A stretch of DNA of 64,000 nt from Microscilla marina ATCC 23134 (GCF_000169175.1 NZ_AAWS01000037.1:32790-96789), one strand, 5' to 3'; counted from the stretch's first letter, positions 23,423-33,346 are shown. Numbers and translations: made by a program. The notes: generated by a model not told the origin, from the letters alone.

Positions 23423-25015
23423 TTATCCATTCATCGAAATCAAGAATTCCATGTTATTTCTGGTACCCTTCATTTTATCTAATAAGAAGTCCATGGCTTC
23501 ATTAGAGTTCATGTCGTCCATGTATTTACGCAATATCCATACACGCTGTAGTTCTTCTTTATCCATTAATAAGTCTTCGCGGCGAGTACCAGAAGCAGGA
23601 ACATCAATGGCAGGATAAACACGTTTGTTAGATAGTTTACGGTCAAGTTGAAGCTCCATGTTACCAGTACCTTTAAATTCTTCAAAGATTACTTCGTCCA
23701 TTTTAGAGCCTGTTTCTATCAATGCAGTAGCAATGATAGTCAAAGAACCTCCATTTTCAACGTTACGAGCTGCCCCAAAGAAACGCTTAGGTTTGTGCAG
23801 TGCATTGGCATCTACACCACCCGTTAAGATTTTACCAGATGAAGGAACAACCGTGTTATAAGCGCGTGCTAAACGAGTAATAGAGTCAAGCAATATTACT
23901 ACATCATGTCCACACTCTACCATACGTTTTGCTTTGCCCAATACAATCTGAGCAATTTTTACGTGACGTTCAGCTTGCTCATCAAATGTAGACGAAATTA
24001 CCTCGGCGCGTACACTGCGTGCCATATCGGTTACTTCCTCTGGGCGTTCGTCTACTAACAATACAATGAGATATACCTCTGGGTGATTAGTGGCAATAGC
24101 ATTGGCAATATTTTTAAGCAAAACAGTTTTACCTGTTTTTGGTTGGGCTACAATCATCCCTCTTTGACCTTTACCGATAGGGGCAAATAAATCAAGTATA
24201 CGGGTAGACATTTCATTGCTTGAAGCGCTCAAATTGAGGCGTTCTTGTGGGAACAAAGGTGTGAGGTATTCAAAAGGAATACGATCTCTGATTTCTTCTG
24301 TGGTTTTTCCGTTGATGTTCTCAACCCTTAAAAGTGCAAAGTATTTTTCACCTTCTTTTGGGGGTCTTATTTGTCCTCTGATAGTATCCCCTGTTTTTAG
24401 ACCAAATAATTTAATCTGAGAAGGAGAAACATAAATATCATCAGGACTGGCAAGGTAGTTATAATCAGACGAGCGCAAGAAACCATAACCATCTTGCATA
24501 ATTTCAAGAACTCCCTCATTTTCAATCAAACCGTCAAAATCACGGATAGAAAACGAATTGCTATTCTTTTTGCTGCTACTCTGACTTTTACCACTGCTTG
24601 CTTCCTTGGGCTCAGCTTTAGATTTTGCCGGAGCACCAAGATCGTTATTTACTGGGTTGTCAAACAACATAGGGTCATTGCCCATGTCAAAGTTAAAGTC
24701 TTCTTGCTCAGCTTTCTTTCCATTATTAGCTGTGCTTGCCACTTTAGGTTCTTTTTCTCTGCTACTTTCAGATTTGGTGCGACTTCTCTTACGAGGCTTG
24801 CTAGAAGTGTCACTCTTTTTTTCTTGAACTTTTGGTGTTGCTTCTTTTTCTTTTATAGGAAGGACTTTTTCTTCGGGTAAGATCGCCTGTTGATCTAAAA
24901 TTTTGTAAATCAACTCCTTTTTAGTCAATTTCTTGAAGTTTTTTACTTGTAGTTGTTCGGCGATTTCTCTTAACTCCGAAAGAAGCTTTAAGTTTAGTTC
25001 TTCGATGTTATACAT
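23423..25015 (-). CDS. rho: Transcription termination factor Rho
   Basis: Hexameric RNA helicase that ends transcription at Rho-dependent sites. Residues 1-50 form the Rho N-terminal helical domain. About 55-165 is a Lys/Ser/Glu-rich low-complexity insertion typical of Bacteroidota Rho. About 165-230 is the cold-shock-like RNA-binding domain (QDGYGFLR). The ATPase core carries Walker A ([10 protein letters not shown]) and Walker B ([16 protein letters not shown]). The following [19 protein letters not shown] region is canonical. 530 aa is normal for this phylum. It is transcribed divergently from serS across a 556-bp spacer and followed by an intrinsic terminator. Confidence 0.98.
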   Translation of the reverse strand: MYNIEELNLKLLSELREIAEQLQVKNFKKLTKKELIYKILDQQAILPEEKVLPIKEKEATPKVQEKKSDTSSKPRKRSRTKSESSREKEPKVASTANNGKKAEQEDFNFDMGNDPMLFDNPVNNDLGAPAKSKAEPKEASSGKSQSSSKKNSNSFSIRDFDGLIENEGVLEIMQDGYGFLRSSDYNYLASPDDIYVSPSQIKLFGLKTGDTIRGQIRPPKEGEKYFALLRVENINGKTTEEIRDRIPFEYLTPLFPQERLNLSASSNEMSTRILDLFAPIGKGQRGMIVAQPKTGKTVLLKNIANAIATNHPEVYLIVLLVDERPEEVTDMARSVRAEVISSTFDEQAERHVKIAQIVLGKAKRMVECGHDVVILLDSITRLARAYNTVVPSSGKILTGGVDANALHKPKRFFGAARNVENGGSLTIIATALIETGSKMDEVIFEEFKGTGNMELQLDRKLSNKRVYPAIDVPASGTRREDLLMDKEELQRVWILRKYMDDMNSNEAMDFLLDKMKGTRNNMEFLISMNG

Positions 25016-25571
25016 AGGAAATATTTTGTGAAATTAATACGCATTGAAACGATTAAGTTGAACAATTAAATATTTGGATATAAATAAGAAATGTAGGTTT
25101 CTATATCAGGAGAGTGTATTTGCTTTCTCACTACTATAGTGTAAATATCTTGTTATTTACATTACCTTCTCACACTAGGCAAATGAGTTTAATGTTAAAT
25201 CAAAAATAAAAGTATGATTGTTTTAATAGCTTATCCAAGATGCTGGACAAGTACTCAATTCTATAATATGGTTAAAATTTGCAAAGAAAGAAGATACCAT
25301 TGAAAATACCCTTTACCCACAATAGACCTTTGGTGTAGAAATGAGGCTCAATTCACGCTTAGGAGATTTTGCACGGCAAGTTTACGAAAAAACCAATAAC
25401 TAAAAAATGAATGTAAATTTTTTTTAAGTTTTTTGTAATTAGTGCAATTTTTATGGGGATAATAAAGAGTGTTTTGATGGTAAATTTATAGATTTGCGTC
25501 TCTTACTGATACAAACATAATAACTTGACACGATTTTTCAAAATTTTTATATACAAATATAAATACTGATT
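25016..25571. other. Divergent spacer between rho and serS, 556 bp
   Basis: AT-rich region with no coding frame. It should hold the promoters of both genes. A TAGATTTG at 25489-25496 fits the Bacteroidota -7 consensus TAnnTTTG on the serS strand, 76 bp before the start codon, but no convincing TTG lies at the right distance upstream. No clear riboswitch or T-box was seen. Confidence 0.45.
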
Positions 25572-26846
25572 ATGTTACAGATTCCGCACATCCGCACCCA
25601 CCAACAAAAGGTTATAGAAGGATTACAAAAGCGGGGAGTAAAAAACGCCGAGGATTTGGTAGACCAAGTTTTGGAGTATGATACCCAAAGAAAAAATACG
25701 CAAACAAAACTAGACAACCTCAAAGCTTCTTCTAATAACCAGGCAAAGCGTATTGGGCAATTGATGAAGCAAGGCAAAAAAGTAGAAGCTGACAAATTAA
25801 AACAACAGGTTGGAGGCAGCAAGCAAGAGGTAAAAGATCTTGAGGCCAAGTTGAAGATTGTAAGCAACAAACGCGACGAAGTTTTATATAAACTCCCAAA
25901 CATTCCTCACCCAAGTGTGCCTAAAGGTAATACTGATGCAGATAACAAGGTAGAATCTGAGCATGGATCTGTTCCTACACTACACGACAAAGCAGTGCCA
26001 CATTGGGACTTAATTAAACAGTATGATATTATAGACTTTGAGGTAGGAACAAAAATTACTGGAGCAGGCTTTCCGGTATATAAAGGGAAAGGCGCCAGAC
26101 TACAGCGTGCTTTGATAAACTTCTTTTTAGATGAGGCAGTCAACGCGGGTTATAGTGAGGTTATTCCTCCGTATTTGGTCAATCAAGATTCTGGTTTTGG
26201 TACAGGGCAATTACCAGACAAAGATGGGCAAATGTATCATGCCCAAGAAGATGGTTTGTACCTAATACCCACAGCTGAGGTGCCTATTACTAATATGTAT
26301 CGTGACGTAATTGTAGAAGAAACAGATTTGCCAATCAAGCATGTAGGTTATACCCCTTGTTTTCGCCGAGAAGCAGGTGCATGGGGAGCGCAAGTACGTG
26401 GATTAAATCGCTTACACCAATTTGATAAAGTAGAGATTGTTCAAATACAACATCCTGAAAAATCTTATGAAACATTAAACGAGATGTGTACGCATGTACA
26501 GGGACTATTGCAGAAATTAGATTTGCCTTACCGCGTGCTCAGGTTATGTAGTGGTGACTTGGGTTTTACGTCAGCACTTACTTTTGATATGGAGGTGTAC
26601 TCTGCTGCTCAAAAGCGTTGGTTGGAAGTAAGTTCTGTAAGTAACTTTGAAACCTTTCAGGCAAACAGAATGAAACTACGTTATAGAACAGGAGATAATA
26701 AGAAGCATTTTACCCATACTTTGAATGGTAGTGCACTAGCCTTACCACGTATAGTGGCAGCGTTGTTAGAAAACAATCAAACACCAGAAGGCATTAAGGT
26801 ACCAGCTGTATTACAGCCGTATACTGGATTTGATATAATTAACTAG
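25572..26846 (+). CDS. serS: Seryl-tRNA synthetase
   Basis: Charges tRNA-Ser (and tRNA-Sec where present) with serine in the cytoplasm. The N-terminal 110 residues form the long antiparallel coiled-coil arm that grips the tRNA extra arm (rich in K/Q/E, ending in LPNIPHPSVP). The class II core follows: TAEVP, motif 2 (CFRREAGAWGAQVRGLNRLHQF) with its catalytic Arg, the SS.SNFE.FQANR region and motif 3 (LNGSALALPRIVAALLENNQ). 424 aa is the usual length. It is monocistronic, ending at a hairpin shared with the convergent 128-aa gene. Confidence 0.98.
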   Translation: MLQIPHIRTHQQKVIEGLQKRGVKNAEDLVDQVLEYDTQRKNTQTKLDNLKASSNNQAKRIGQLMKQGKKVEADKLKQQVGGSKQEVKDLEAKLKIVSNKRDEVLYKLPNIPHPSVPKGNTDADNKVESEHGSVPTLHDKAVPHWDLIKQYDIIDFEVGTKITGAGFPVYKGKGARLQRALINFFLDEAVNAGYSEVIPPYLVNQDSGFGTGQLPDKDGQMYHAQEDGLYLIPTAEVPITNMYRDVIVEETDLPIKHVGYTPCFRREAGAWGAQVRGLNRLHQFDKVEIVQIQHPEKSYETLNEMCTHVQGLLQKLDLPYRVLRLCSGDLGFTSALTFDMEVYSAAQKRWLEVSSVSNFETFQANRMKLRYRTGDNKKHFTHTLNGSALALPRIVAALLENNQTPEGIKVPAVLQPYTGFDIIN

Positions 26847-26868
26847 AAGTTAGATTATAAGAGAAAAG

Positions 26869-26898
26869 AAAAAATAATCTTTTCAGAGATTATTTTTT
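26869..26898. terminator. Bidirectional terminator between convergent genes
   Basis: Perfect 12-bp stem (AAAAAATAATCT with AGATTATTTTTT) and a 6-base loop, A-rich on one side and T-rich on the other, so it can act on both strands. Its right arm overlaps the last codons of the minus-strand 128-aa gene. Confidence 0.8.
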
Positions 26899-27276
26899 CT
26901 TTCTTACCAACATCATTAACTCCTTTTGAACACTCCAGTCTTTGGCAAGTTTAAGCATGGCAGTTGCTTCCATCTCTGTTACATACCCTTTAGCGTTATT
27001 AGCCTCCCATACCATACTAAGGTAGTTTAACCTGGTTTCTTTATCCAAATTACCCACTACTTCATTTAAATACTCTCTGGCACGCTCAAAAGCCGTATAA
27101 TAATCAAGAGAAATAAAGTCATTTGCCCACTTTAGCTCTTCCCAGGCATCAAATCTTTCAGCCGTAGAATCCAGTATTTGTTGCTCTTCTTTGTCTAACC
27201 CATGATAGTGGAAAATCACAGATTTTAATAACAAAATTGCTTTCTTCTCATCACTAGTCATTACTTTGCTTGTCAT
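26890..27276 (-). CDS. Hypothetical helical protein, 128 aa (possibly TerB-like)
   Basis: Small, soluble, all-helical protein with no signal peptide or membrane segment. The pattern of amphipathic helices and the late segment (YLSMVWEANNAKGYVTEMEA then MLKLAKDWSV) faintly recall the TerB-like fold, where an acidic loop follows the central helices. That is weak evidence. It may be the end of a minus-strand run with hemW, the cyclase gene and a 44-codon ORF. Its stop lies inside the bidirectional terminator shared with serS. Confidence 0.65.
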   Translation of the reverse strand: MTSKVMTSDEKKAILLLKSVIFHYHGLDKEEQQILDSTAERFDAWEELKWANDFISLDYYTAFERAREYLNEVVGNLDKETRLNYLSMVWEANNAKGYVTEMEATAMLKLAKDWSVQKELMMLVRKKK

Positions 27277-27366
27277 TGTTTTAATGGTATTTATAGCTAT
27301 TGATCTATCTTAACATACTGAATAAAAGCTTGGTAATATAGCTTTTATTATAGTGGTAGATGTTAC

Positions 27367-27501
27367 TTATCTACCATTCGCATGAATTGTTCCAATAAGA
27401 TAATGCAAGGTATTTATCATACCAACCTTCGCAATTACTTTTTCAGTTTTGGTTTTCAACTCATCATTGATTGAGCTGGATGATGTTTGCAATTTAGTCA
27501 T
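27367..27501 (-). CDS. Candidate small protein, 44 aa
   Basis: ATG at 27501 to TAA at 27367. The product begins MTKLQTSSSSINDELKTKTE and ends GTIHANGR, a soluble Ser/Thr/Lys-rich helix followed by a hydrophobic stretch (VGMINTLHYLIGTI). The ATG lies one base after the stop codon of the cyclase-family gene, a spacing typical of translational coupling. I do not recognise a family, and chance cannot be excluded at this length. Confidence 0.4.
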   Translation of the reverse strand: MTKLQTSSSSINDELKTKTEKVIAKVGMINTLHYLIGTIHANGR

Positions 27502-27502
27502 A

Positions 27503-28258
27503 CTAAATTTTACTAAGCGGATAAATTATAGGTTTACTAGGGCTTGCATCGCTCCACAAACTAATTACTTGTAAGTTGAGTAAATACAACCCATCAGGAA
27601 CGGTTGAATTTACATAAACCAATTCAGTAATTGTACTATCCTTGCGAGTTTTTTCAGGATGCTGCCAAAAAGCCCGGTGACACAATAACTTTCCTCCATC
27701 TACTTCTCTGTCTACTGAAGGCAAGTCAACTAATAAATGTTTTACCTTGTGATCAGCCAGAAACTTACCAATGCTTGCTTCCAGGTAGGGAGGGTTACTC
27801 CCTGAGTATTGTCTGGTAAGCTTATCAGGAGTATTAGGTGTTGTTCTAATAATCACAGCCTCAGGCATTTGTTGAAGCATATTATTTTTTAAGTCTTGCA
27901 AGGTTACTAACTGATCTTCACCTTGTTGATGTACTGGAAGAGTTACCAGGTGACACACAAACATATATTCTTTCAAACAATTGTATATATTAGCACTATT
28001 GTCTGCCGACAAATGACCATAGCACTCGGTATGAGTACCATTGCCGTGGGGAGTAAGAGTTATTTTTTGGTAATTAACTACCCCGCCTCTGGCAACACTA
28101 CCAATAAAATCACCCATTTCATAAGTTTCAAAACCAACTTTGTCTGCATAATAACAGTTGGCAGAATCTTCATTCAGTATCATTGAAATATCAATAGGTT
28201 CGCTAGGATTGAAACTATAATCCTGACCTAAATACTGTATTTTTATGGGTGAAATCAT
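27503..28258 (-). CDS. Cyclase / kynurenine formamidase-like metal hydrolase
   Basis: Member of the cyclase family (PF04199), which contains bacterial arylformamidases (KynB), isatin hydrolases and polyketide cyclases. Residues 71-82 read HGNGTHTECYGH, matching the family metal site H-x-G-T-H-x-D/E-x-x-x-H. A second conserved region near RTTPNTPDK and the LLVDLPSVDRE stretch (the family's D-x-x-S/D strand) support it. 251 aa fits the family. No signal peptide is seen. The gene starts 2 bp beyond the hemW stop (28261), so it is translationally coupled to hemW, but no tryptophan-degradation gene is nearby. The substrate is unknown. Confidence 0.8.
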   Translation of the reverse strand: MISPIKIQYLGQDYSFNPSEPIDISMILNEDSANCYYADKVGFETYEMGDFIGSVARGGVVNYQKITLTPHGNGTHTECYGHLSADNSANIYNCLKEYMFVCHLVTLPVHQQGEDQLVTLQDLKNNMLQQMPEAVIIRTTPNTPDKLTRQYSGSNPPYLEASIGKFLADHKVKHLLVDLPSVDREVDGGKLLCHRAFWQHPEKTRKDSTITELVYVNSTVPDGLYLLNLQVISLWSDASPSKPIIYPLSKI

Positions 28259-28260
28259 AT

Positions 28261-29391
28261 TTACTCAATAATAAATAAATCAGAAGCTATTTTATCAGCA
28301 AACAATTTACCATTGTTGGTAAGTTTTAGTACATCATCCTCAAGTTTTAACAACTTTTTATCTATATACTCATGAATGTAACTTTTGTTTTCATAGAGTA
28401 AATTTATATCAAAGTTATGAGAAATTTTGCGCAAATCACAGCCCCAAATCGTTCGTAAACTTGTCATAATATATTCATTTACTTGATTAGCTTTTGATAA
28501 CTCTTCTTTTTCAAAAGGAATTGTATTTTTAGCCAAAGCCTGCAGGTATTTACCATTATTAGCTATGTTAAACTGACGTGTAGAACCATTGTAAGAGTGG
28601 GCACTAGGGCCTATGCCAAGGTAAGGGTTTTTTATCCAGTAATTACTGTTATGTTGAGAGTAAAAACCTGGTTTGGCAAAATTTGATATTTCATATTGAG
28701 TAAATTGATTCTGCTCTAAATGTGCAATCAAACTATTAAACTGGTTAGAGGCAAATTCATCATTTATTGGATTGATGAGTTGTTTTTGTAGTTGACGACC
28801 AAACACCGTTTTCTCTTCTATTGTCAGACAATATGCTGAAATATGTTGTACTTGGAGGCTAACTGTTTGTTGTAGATCTTCTTGCCAGACTTTATTGTTT
28901 GCCACCGGAATAGCGTATATCAGATCTATACTTATATTATCAAACCCTCTATCTTGTGCCATTAAGATGCTTTGCTTGGCTTCAGTAGCATTGTGTGCTC
29001 GGTTTAAATATTGTAAACAAGCATCTTGGAAAGACTGAGTACCTATACTTAACCTGTTGATTCCCTGTCTTTTAAATAGTAGTAGTTTCTCTTTTGTTAA
29101 ATCATCAGGGTTAGCCTCTAAGGTAATCTCTGCGTTAGGCACTACTGAAAATGTGTGGTGTATAGTTTCAAAAATTCCTGCAAGTTCTTGTTCATTCAAC
29201 AGAGAAGGTGTGCCACCACCAAAGTAAATTGTGCGTAAACGATTATTGGATAAATAGTTCTTTTGCAGCACAATTTCTTTCTTGATCGCTTCTACAATTA
29301 ATTTTTTATTATTTTGGTTAACGCTAAAATGAAAATCGCAGTAATAGCAAGCTTGCTTACAAAAAGGTATATGAATGTATAAACTAGACAA
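28261..29391 (-). CDS. hemW: Radical SAM heme chaperone HemW
   Basis: HemW (long annotated as oxygen-independent coproporphyrinogen III oxidase-like, HemN family) binds heme and an Fe-S cluster and is thought to insert heme into respiratory proteins. The N terminus reads SSLYIHIPFCKQACYYCDFH with the CxxxCxxC cluster motif (HemN proper has a different surrounding). GGGTPSLL and the SIGTQSF/NRAH stretch are also conserved. The frame reaches an ATG at 29436, but homologues start right before YIHIPFCKQ, which corresponds to the TTG at 29391; I prefer that start. Even so, its first codons overlap the divergent Omp85 gene by about 17 bp. Confidence 0.9.
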   Translation of the reverse strand: MSSLYIHIPFCKQACYYCDFHFSVNQNNKKLIVEAIKKEIVLQKNYLSNNRLRTIYFGGGTPSLLNEQELAGIFETIHHTFSVVPNAEITLEANPDDLTKEKLLLFKRQGINRLSIGTQSFQDACLQYLNRAHNATEAKQSILMAQDRGFDNISIDLIYAIPVANNKVWQEDLQQTVSLQVQHISAYCLTIEEKTVFGRQLQKQLINPINDEFASNQFNSLIAHLEQNQFTQYEISNFAKPGFYSQHNSNYWIKNPYLGIGPSAHSYNGSTRQFNIANNGKYLQALAKNTIPFEKEELSKANQVNEYIMTSLRTIWGCDLRKISHNFDINLLYENKSYIHEYIDKKLLKLEDDVLKLTNNGKLFADKIASDLFIIE

Positions 29392-31201
29392 AATAATAAG
29401 ATTAAGACGAGGTGTTCGATACAAAAAACAAGTCATTTATGGGTGTATATACTGGTGCTTATTTCCTTTTGTTATCTATGCTCAATCCCCTTCGTTAAAA
29501 CAGGCAGGCTCAACAAATAAAAAAAACAGTATTTACCTAAAACTTAGTACAAACTTAAAAGATATTCAGTCATTAAAAAAAATAGAAGTACCCACTGTTT
29601 ATCAAGACATTAAAAAAGCTGAGAAGGCTGTAAAATCTTTTATTCAAAAGCTACATCAACAAGCTTACCTGAATGCCCAATTAGATAGTCTGTCAAATAC
29701 CCCAGATACCCTCTTTGCTTATATTTCTGTGGGGACTAAGTTTATATGGGCAAGTTTGAAAAAAGGTAACCTTCCTGAGGAAATAATACACAATGTAGGA
29801 TTTAAGCCTAAATACTATAATAAAAAACCTTTTTTGTATAAATCAATATCAAAATTACAAACTAAAGTGTTGAGTTATTCAGAGAACCACGGCTACCCTT
29901 TTGCTCAAATTCGCCTAGACTCTTTAACATTTGTAAAGCAGGAAGTTTATGCTAAGTGGAACTATGATCAAGGACCACAGGTTTTATTTGATACACTCCA
30001 CATTGTGGGTGATTTACAGGTAAAACCAAGGTTTATGATGAAATACTTACGACTAAGAGAAGGTGACCTGTTTAGTCAATCAAAAGTGCAAAGTGCCCAT
30101 CGCATATTGAAACAGTTACCGTATTTAAAGGTCAGAAAAAAAGCAGTGGTAGATTTTCGGGCAAAGAAAGCCAGCGTTAACTTGTTTTTACAAAAGCGTA
30201 AAGCGAATCAAATAAACTTACTAGTGGGACTACTTCCTAATGAACAAAATCCTGGTACTATAGAGTGGATGGGGGAGTTTGATCTTCTATTGCAAAACAT
30301 GTTTAGGTCTGGCAAGAGCCTTTCGGCAAAATGGTTACGACCAGAATCTCAGTCTCAACTGATTAACTTAGATTATACTCATCCATTATTATTTGGATCA
30401 GCATTAGACCTACAGCTTAAGTTTAACCTTTTAAAAGAAGATACATCGTTTGTTAATATAGACCTAGGTGGGGTTTTATACTATAATTTAAAAACAGGAG
30501 ACAAAATAAAGGCTACTGTAAACTCTAAAAGTTCTAGGGTACTAAATAGCCTTATTTATCAAAATGCCACCCGATTGCCTGATACCTTAGACATTTCTTT
30601 TATTGCGTATGGTTTGGGCTATATACACAGTAATTTGAACGATGCATTGTACCCATCTAAAGGTGATTTTTTAAGTTTATCAGGGGAAATTGGACAAAAA
30701 AACATCGTACAAAACCCTGAGTTACCAGAAAGTTTGTACAAAAATATTCCACTGTCTACCACTAAATTGGTATATGAAGCTAAATGGAAGCACTATTCAA
30801 AAACATCTTCAAAATCAGTGTTATATTGGCAGTTAAGTACAGGAGGAGTGATCAATGACCAATTACTGGTCAACGAACTATTTAGGGTAGGAGGGATCAA
30901 CAGTTTAAGAGGACATAACCAAAATATCTTCTTTGCCTCTCATTATGTAATCGCCAATCTTGAATATCGCTTTTTATTTGATGATTATTCATATTTATTT
31001 GTTTTTTATGATCAATCGTGGCTACAACAAAAAACAATCAACACTTTTACCGAAGATACCCCTCTGGGGTTTGGTCTAGGGCTTAATTTCCCTACTAAAG
31101 CAGGTATATTTAATATTGTTTATGCACTGGGTAAAGCGCAAGAACAGCCAATAAACTTTAATCGTTCTAAAATACATTTTGGTTTTATAAGTAGATTTTG
31201 A
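29375..31201 (+). CDS. Omp85/BamA-family outer-membrane protein
   Basis: Likely outer-membrane assembly or translocation porin of the Omp85 superfamily (TamA/BamA-like). A signal peptide is plausible (hydrophobic GCIYWCLFPFVIY followed by AQ, near residue 36). Residues 60-260 contain POTRA-like repeats (RMDxL…HIVGDLQVKP…YLRLREGDLFSQSKVQ). The C-terminal half is a beta barrel with the family signature GGINSLRGHNQNIFFASHYV and LEYRFLF, ending in Phe as expected for the beta signal. 608 aa is short relative to BamA (about 800), with fewer POTRA domains. It starts inside the 5' end of hemW on the opposite strand and is followed after 19 bp by the DUF4271-like gene. Confidence 0.85.
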   Translation: MYKLDKIIRLRRGVRYKKQVIYGCIYWCLFPFVIYAQSPSLKQAGSTNKKNSIYLKLSTNLKDIQSLKKIEVPTVYQDIKKAEKAVKSFIQKLHQQAYLNAQLDSLSNTPDTLFAYISVGTKFIWASLKKGNLPEEIIHNVGFKPKYYNKKPFLYKSISKLQTKVLSYSENHGYPFAQIRLDSLTFVKQEVYAKWNYDQGPQVLFDTLHIVGDLQVKPRFMMKYLRLREGDLFSQSKVQSAHRILKQLPYLKVRKKAVVDFRAKKASVNLFLQKRKANQINLLVGLLPNEQNPGTIEWMGEFDLLLQNMFRSGKSLSAKWLRPESQSQLINLDYTHPLLFGSALDLQLKFNLLKEDTSFVNIDLGGVLYYNLKTGDKIKATVNSKSSRVLNSLIYQNATRLPDTLDISFIAYGLGYIHSNLNDALYPSKGDFLSLSGEIGQKNIVQNPELPESLYKNIPLSTTKLVYEAKWKHYSKTSSKSVLYWQLSTGGVINDQLLVNELFRVGGINSLRGHNQNIFFASHYVIANLEYRFLFDDYSYLFVFYDQSWLQQKTINTFTEDTPLGFGLGLNFPTKAGIFNIVYALGKAQEQPINFNRSKIHFGFISRF

Positions 31202-31220
31202 AATATTTGTAAGACTCAAA

Positions 31221-32417
31221 ATGTCTGTTATGAAATATTATACTTTACAAGTAGTTTGGATTTTAGGGTTGTTACTAGGTTTGTGTGCAAACACTTATGC
31301 TAAACAAAACTCTCAGGATGGTTTTCTTAAAATTTATGACCTGGAAGATGAATGGCAAGTGTATGACACCAAATATAATTCCTATGTACCCTACATAGAA
31401 GACAGGCATGTGGACTCTAAAACCGCTAGTTTTTGGTTAGACGCCCAAAAGTATAAAGGGTATTCGCTTACATTTTATAGCCCTAAAGATGTTTTTATTT
31501 TTATAAATAAAAAACTTTGTAAAGAGGTAACTCAAGAGGGCTGGGTTACTTTCAGTATTGATAGCCTTCGGCAGGCTTTTGATCAAAAGAAGAAGTTGTT
31601 TTTTACCTTTTATGATAGGGGATATCGTCTTCCATTGAAGTCTGTACATATCGGCTACTTTAAAGAAGATTTCATTACAACCAAAAAAACTAAAAAGCAA
31701 GAATCTAAAATCCAGGAAAAAAGTCGGTACCTGTCAGGGGTGAAAGATTTTATGATTATAATAGGTGGGGTTTTATTGGGAATATTTACTTTACTTTGGA
31801 ACTTCCACCCTAAAACATTTTTAAGCTATTACAGTTTTCGCAGCAGTGTTTCAAGTTTATCTCGCAAGGATATTTCATTGATAAGTAAGCCTTTTAATGC
31901 CATCAACCTGTTGTTCTTAGCTTTACATGCGTTAGTTATAAGCTTGTTTTTTATGCTTGCGCAAAAGGACGTAACAGGTATTCTTAACGTATCATTTAAA
32001 CTAGTAAATGCTAACTATGACTTTGTTTCACTGCTTGCCAACTATACACTGTTCTTTGCTATTGTATTTGGTTTAATTTTTCTAAAATATATTCTTTTAA
32101 AAGTATTTGGTATATTATTAAGTCTGGAAAAAATAGAGTATACTCACTTCTATGAATACATGAGGCTATCAAAACTCTTTTATACTATAGCTGTGATTTT
32201 TCCTGTGTTTATGCTTATTTCTGCTGAAGAATACATCACAGAGTTGAATAAATATTTTATTTACTTTGTCATAGGGTTTCATTTTGTCCAAACTATGCTA
32301 GTTAGTTTTTATGTAAATAAACGGGTTCAATTTAAAAATCTGTATTTATTTTACTACCTTTGCAGCACAGAACTAACCCCCTTGTTAATTGGCATAAAAC
32401 TATTACTTTTCAACTAG
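31221..32417 (+). CDS. DUF4271-like integral membrane protein, 398 aa
   Basis: Residues 1-28 form a signal peptide ending AYA. Residues 30-170 are a periplasmic, strand-rich domain. A cluster of about six membrane helices fills 175-398 (for example FMIIIGGVLLGIFTLLW, NLLFLALHALVISLFFMLA, LFFAIVFGLIFLKYILL). Gene order Omp85 / this gene / hemD, the C-terminal helices and the FYYLCSTELTPLLIGIKLL end match the DUF4271 family, which sits next to hemD in many Bacteroidota. The function of the family is unknown. Assignment is partly by context. Confidence 0.75.
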   Translation: MSVMKYYTLQVVWILGLLLGLCANTYAKQNSQDGFLKIYDLEDEWQVYDTKYNSYVPYIEDRHVDSKTASFWLDAQKYKGYSLTFYSPKDVFIFINKKLCKEVTQEGWVTFSIDSLRQAFDQKKKLFFTFYDRGYRLPLKSVHIGYFKEDFITTKKTKKQESKIQEKSRYLSGVKDFMIIIGGVLLGIFTLLWNFHPKTFLSYYSFRSSVSSLSRKDISLISKPFNAINLLFLALHALVISLFFMLAQKDVTGILNVSFKLVNANYDFVSLLANYTLFFAIVFGLIFLKYILLKVFGILLSLEKIEYTHFYEYMRLSKLFYTIAVIFPVFMLISAEEYITELNKYFIYFVIGFHFVQTMLVSFYVNKRVQFKNLYLFYYLCSTELTPLLIGIKLLLFN

Positions 32418-32459
32418 TTTACTTTGTAATCAGCAAACAGTAAAGAAAATCTTTAGCGC

Positions 32460-33257
32460 ATGAGTGAACTACACCCTCAAATGCCTCAAATTGTTCGTGA
32501 GCGACTTCTTAAAGTAGAAAGTATTTTAGTTTCACAACCTAAACCTAGTAACGATAAATCACCCTATTTTAAATTAGCAGAAAAATACGGAATTAAGGTA
32601 GATTTTCGTCCATTTATCGATGTTGTACCCGTTTCTGTAAAAGAGTTCAGAAAACAAAAAGTCGATATTTTGGCCCATTCTGCCGTGATTTTTACTAGTA
32701 GAAAAGCAGTCACACTTTTTTTTGAAATGTGTAAAAACATGAAAATTGAAGTGCCCGCAGATATGAAATATTTTTGCGTATCAAGCCAAACTGCCAATTA
32801 CTTACAAAAGTATATCGTAGTGAGGAAACGAAAAATTTTCACAGGTTTAAAAACTGCAAAGGATTTATTAGAAATTGTAAAAAAGCATAAAGGAGAGAAA
32901 TATCTTTTCCCTTGCTCAGATATCCGAAAAGATGATATCCCAAATTTCTTGACTAAAAATGACTACAACTTTACAGAAGTAGTATTATATAGAACAGTTG
33001 CGAGTGATTTATCAGATTTGTCTGATGTGAATTATGATGTTATTGCATTCTTTAGTCCATCAGGAATACAGTCTTTATTTGCAAACTTTCCAGACTTTAA
33101 ACAAAATAAAACTCGTATAGCAGCTTTTGGTCCTACTACTGCCAAGGCTGTAAGAGATGCAGGTTTGGTGTTGGATATAGAAGCACCTATGCCAAATGCT
33201 CCCTCAATGACTGGGGCTATAGAAAACTATATCAAGGTTTCGAATAATATCAAGTAA
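32460..33257 (+). CDS. hemD: Uroporphyrinogen-III synthase
   Basis: Cyclises hydroxymethylbilane to uroporphyrinogen III in the tetrapyrrole pathway. The family is poorly conserved, but the two-domain alternation is visible: SHSAVIFTSRKAV-type strand/turn, a central KGEKYLFPCSDIRKD linker, DVIAFFSPSGIQSLF and AFGPTTAKAVRDAG, the last being the conserved C-terminal motif (G-x-T-A…G). 265 aa fits. Location immediately before porP/gld genes is typical for Bacteroidota. It ends at a strong 20-bp hairpin terminator, so transcription of the gld block probably starts anew. Confidence 0.9.
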   Translation: MSELHPQMPQIVRERLLKVESILVSQPKPSNDKSPYFKLAEKYGIKVDFRPFIDVVPVSVKEFRKQKVDILAHSAVIFTSRKAVTLFFEMCKNMKIEVPADMKYFCVSSQTANYLQKYIVVRKRKIFTGLKTAKDLLEIVKKHKGEKYLFPCSDIRKDDIPNFLTKNDYNFTEVVLYRTVASDLSDLSDVNYDVIAFFSPSGIQSLFANFPDFKQNKTRIAAFGPTTAKAVRDAGLVLDIEAPMPNAPSMTGAIENYIKVSNNIK

Positions 33258-33277
33258 GTATAAGTTTTACAATCAAG

Positions 33278-33341
33278 TAGCTTTGTTATAAACTTATGCT
33301 TGCATAATATTTATAAGTTTATTTAACAAAGCTATTTTTTT
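33278..33341 (+). terminator. Strong intrinsic terminator after hemD
   Basis: Arms TAGCTTTGTTATAAACTTAT (33278-33297) and its near-perfect complement (33313-33334, two-base bulge) are followed by seven T residues. It ends six bases before the porP-like start codon. Confidence 0.9.
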
Positions 33342-33346
33342 GACTT

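Noticed and set aside
23344..23430. Extended start of the PARG-like gene at 23430
   Set aside because: It would overlap the rho stop and read through the rho terminator; downstream ATGs are preferable.
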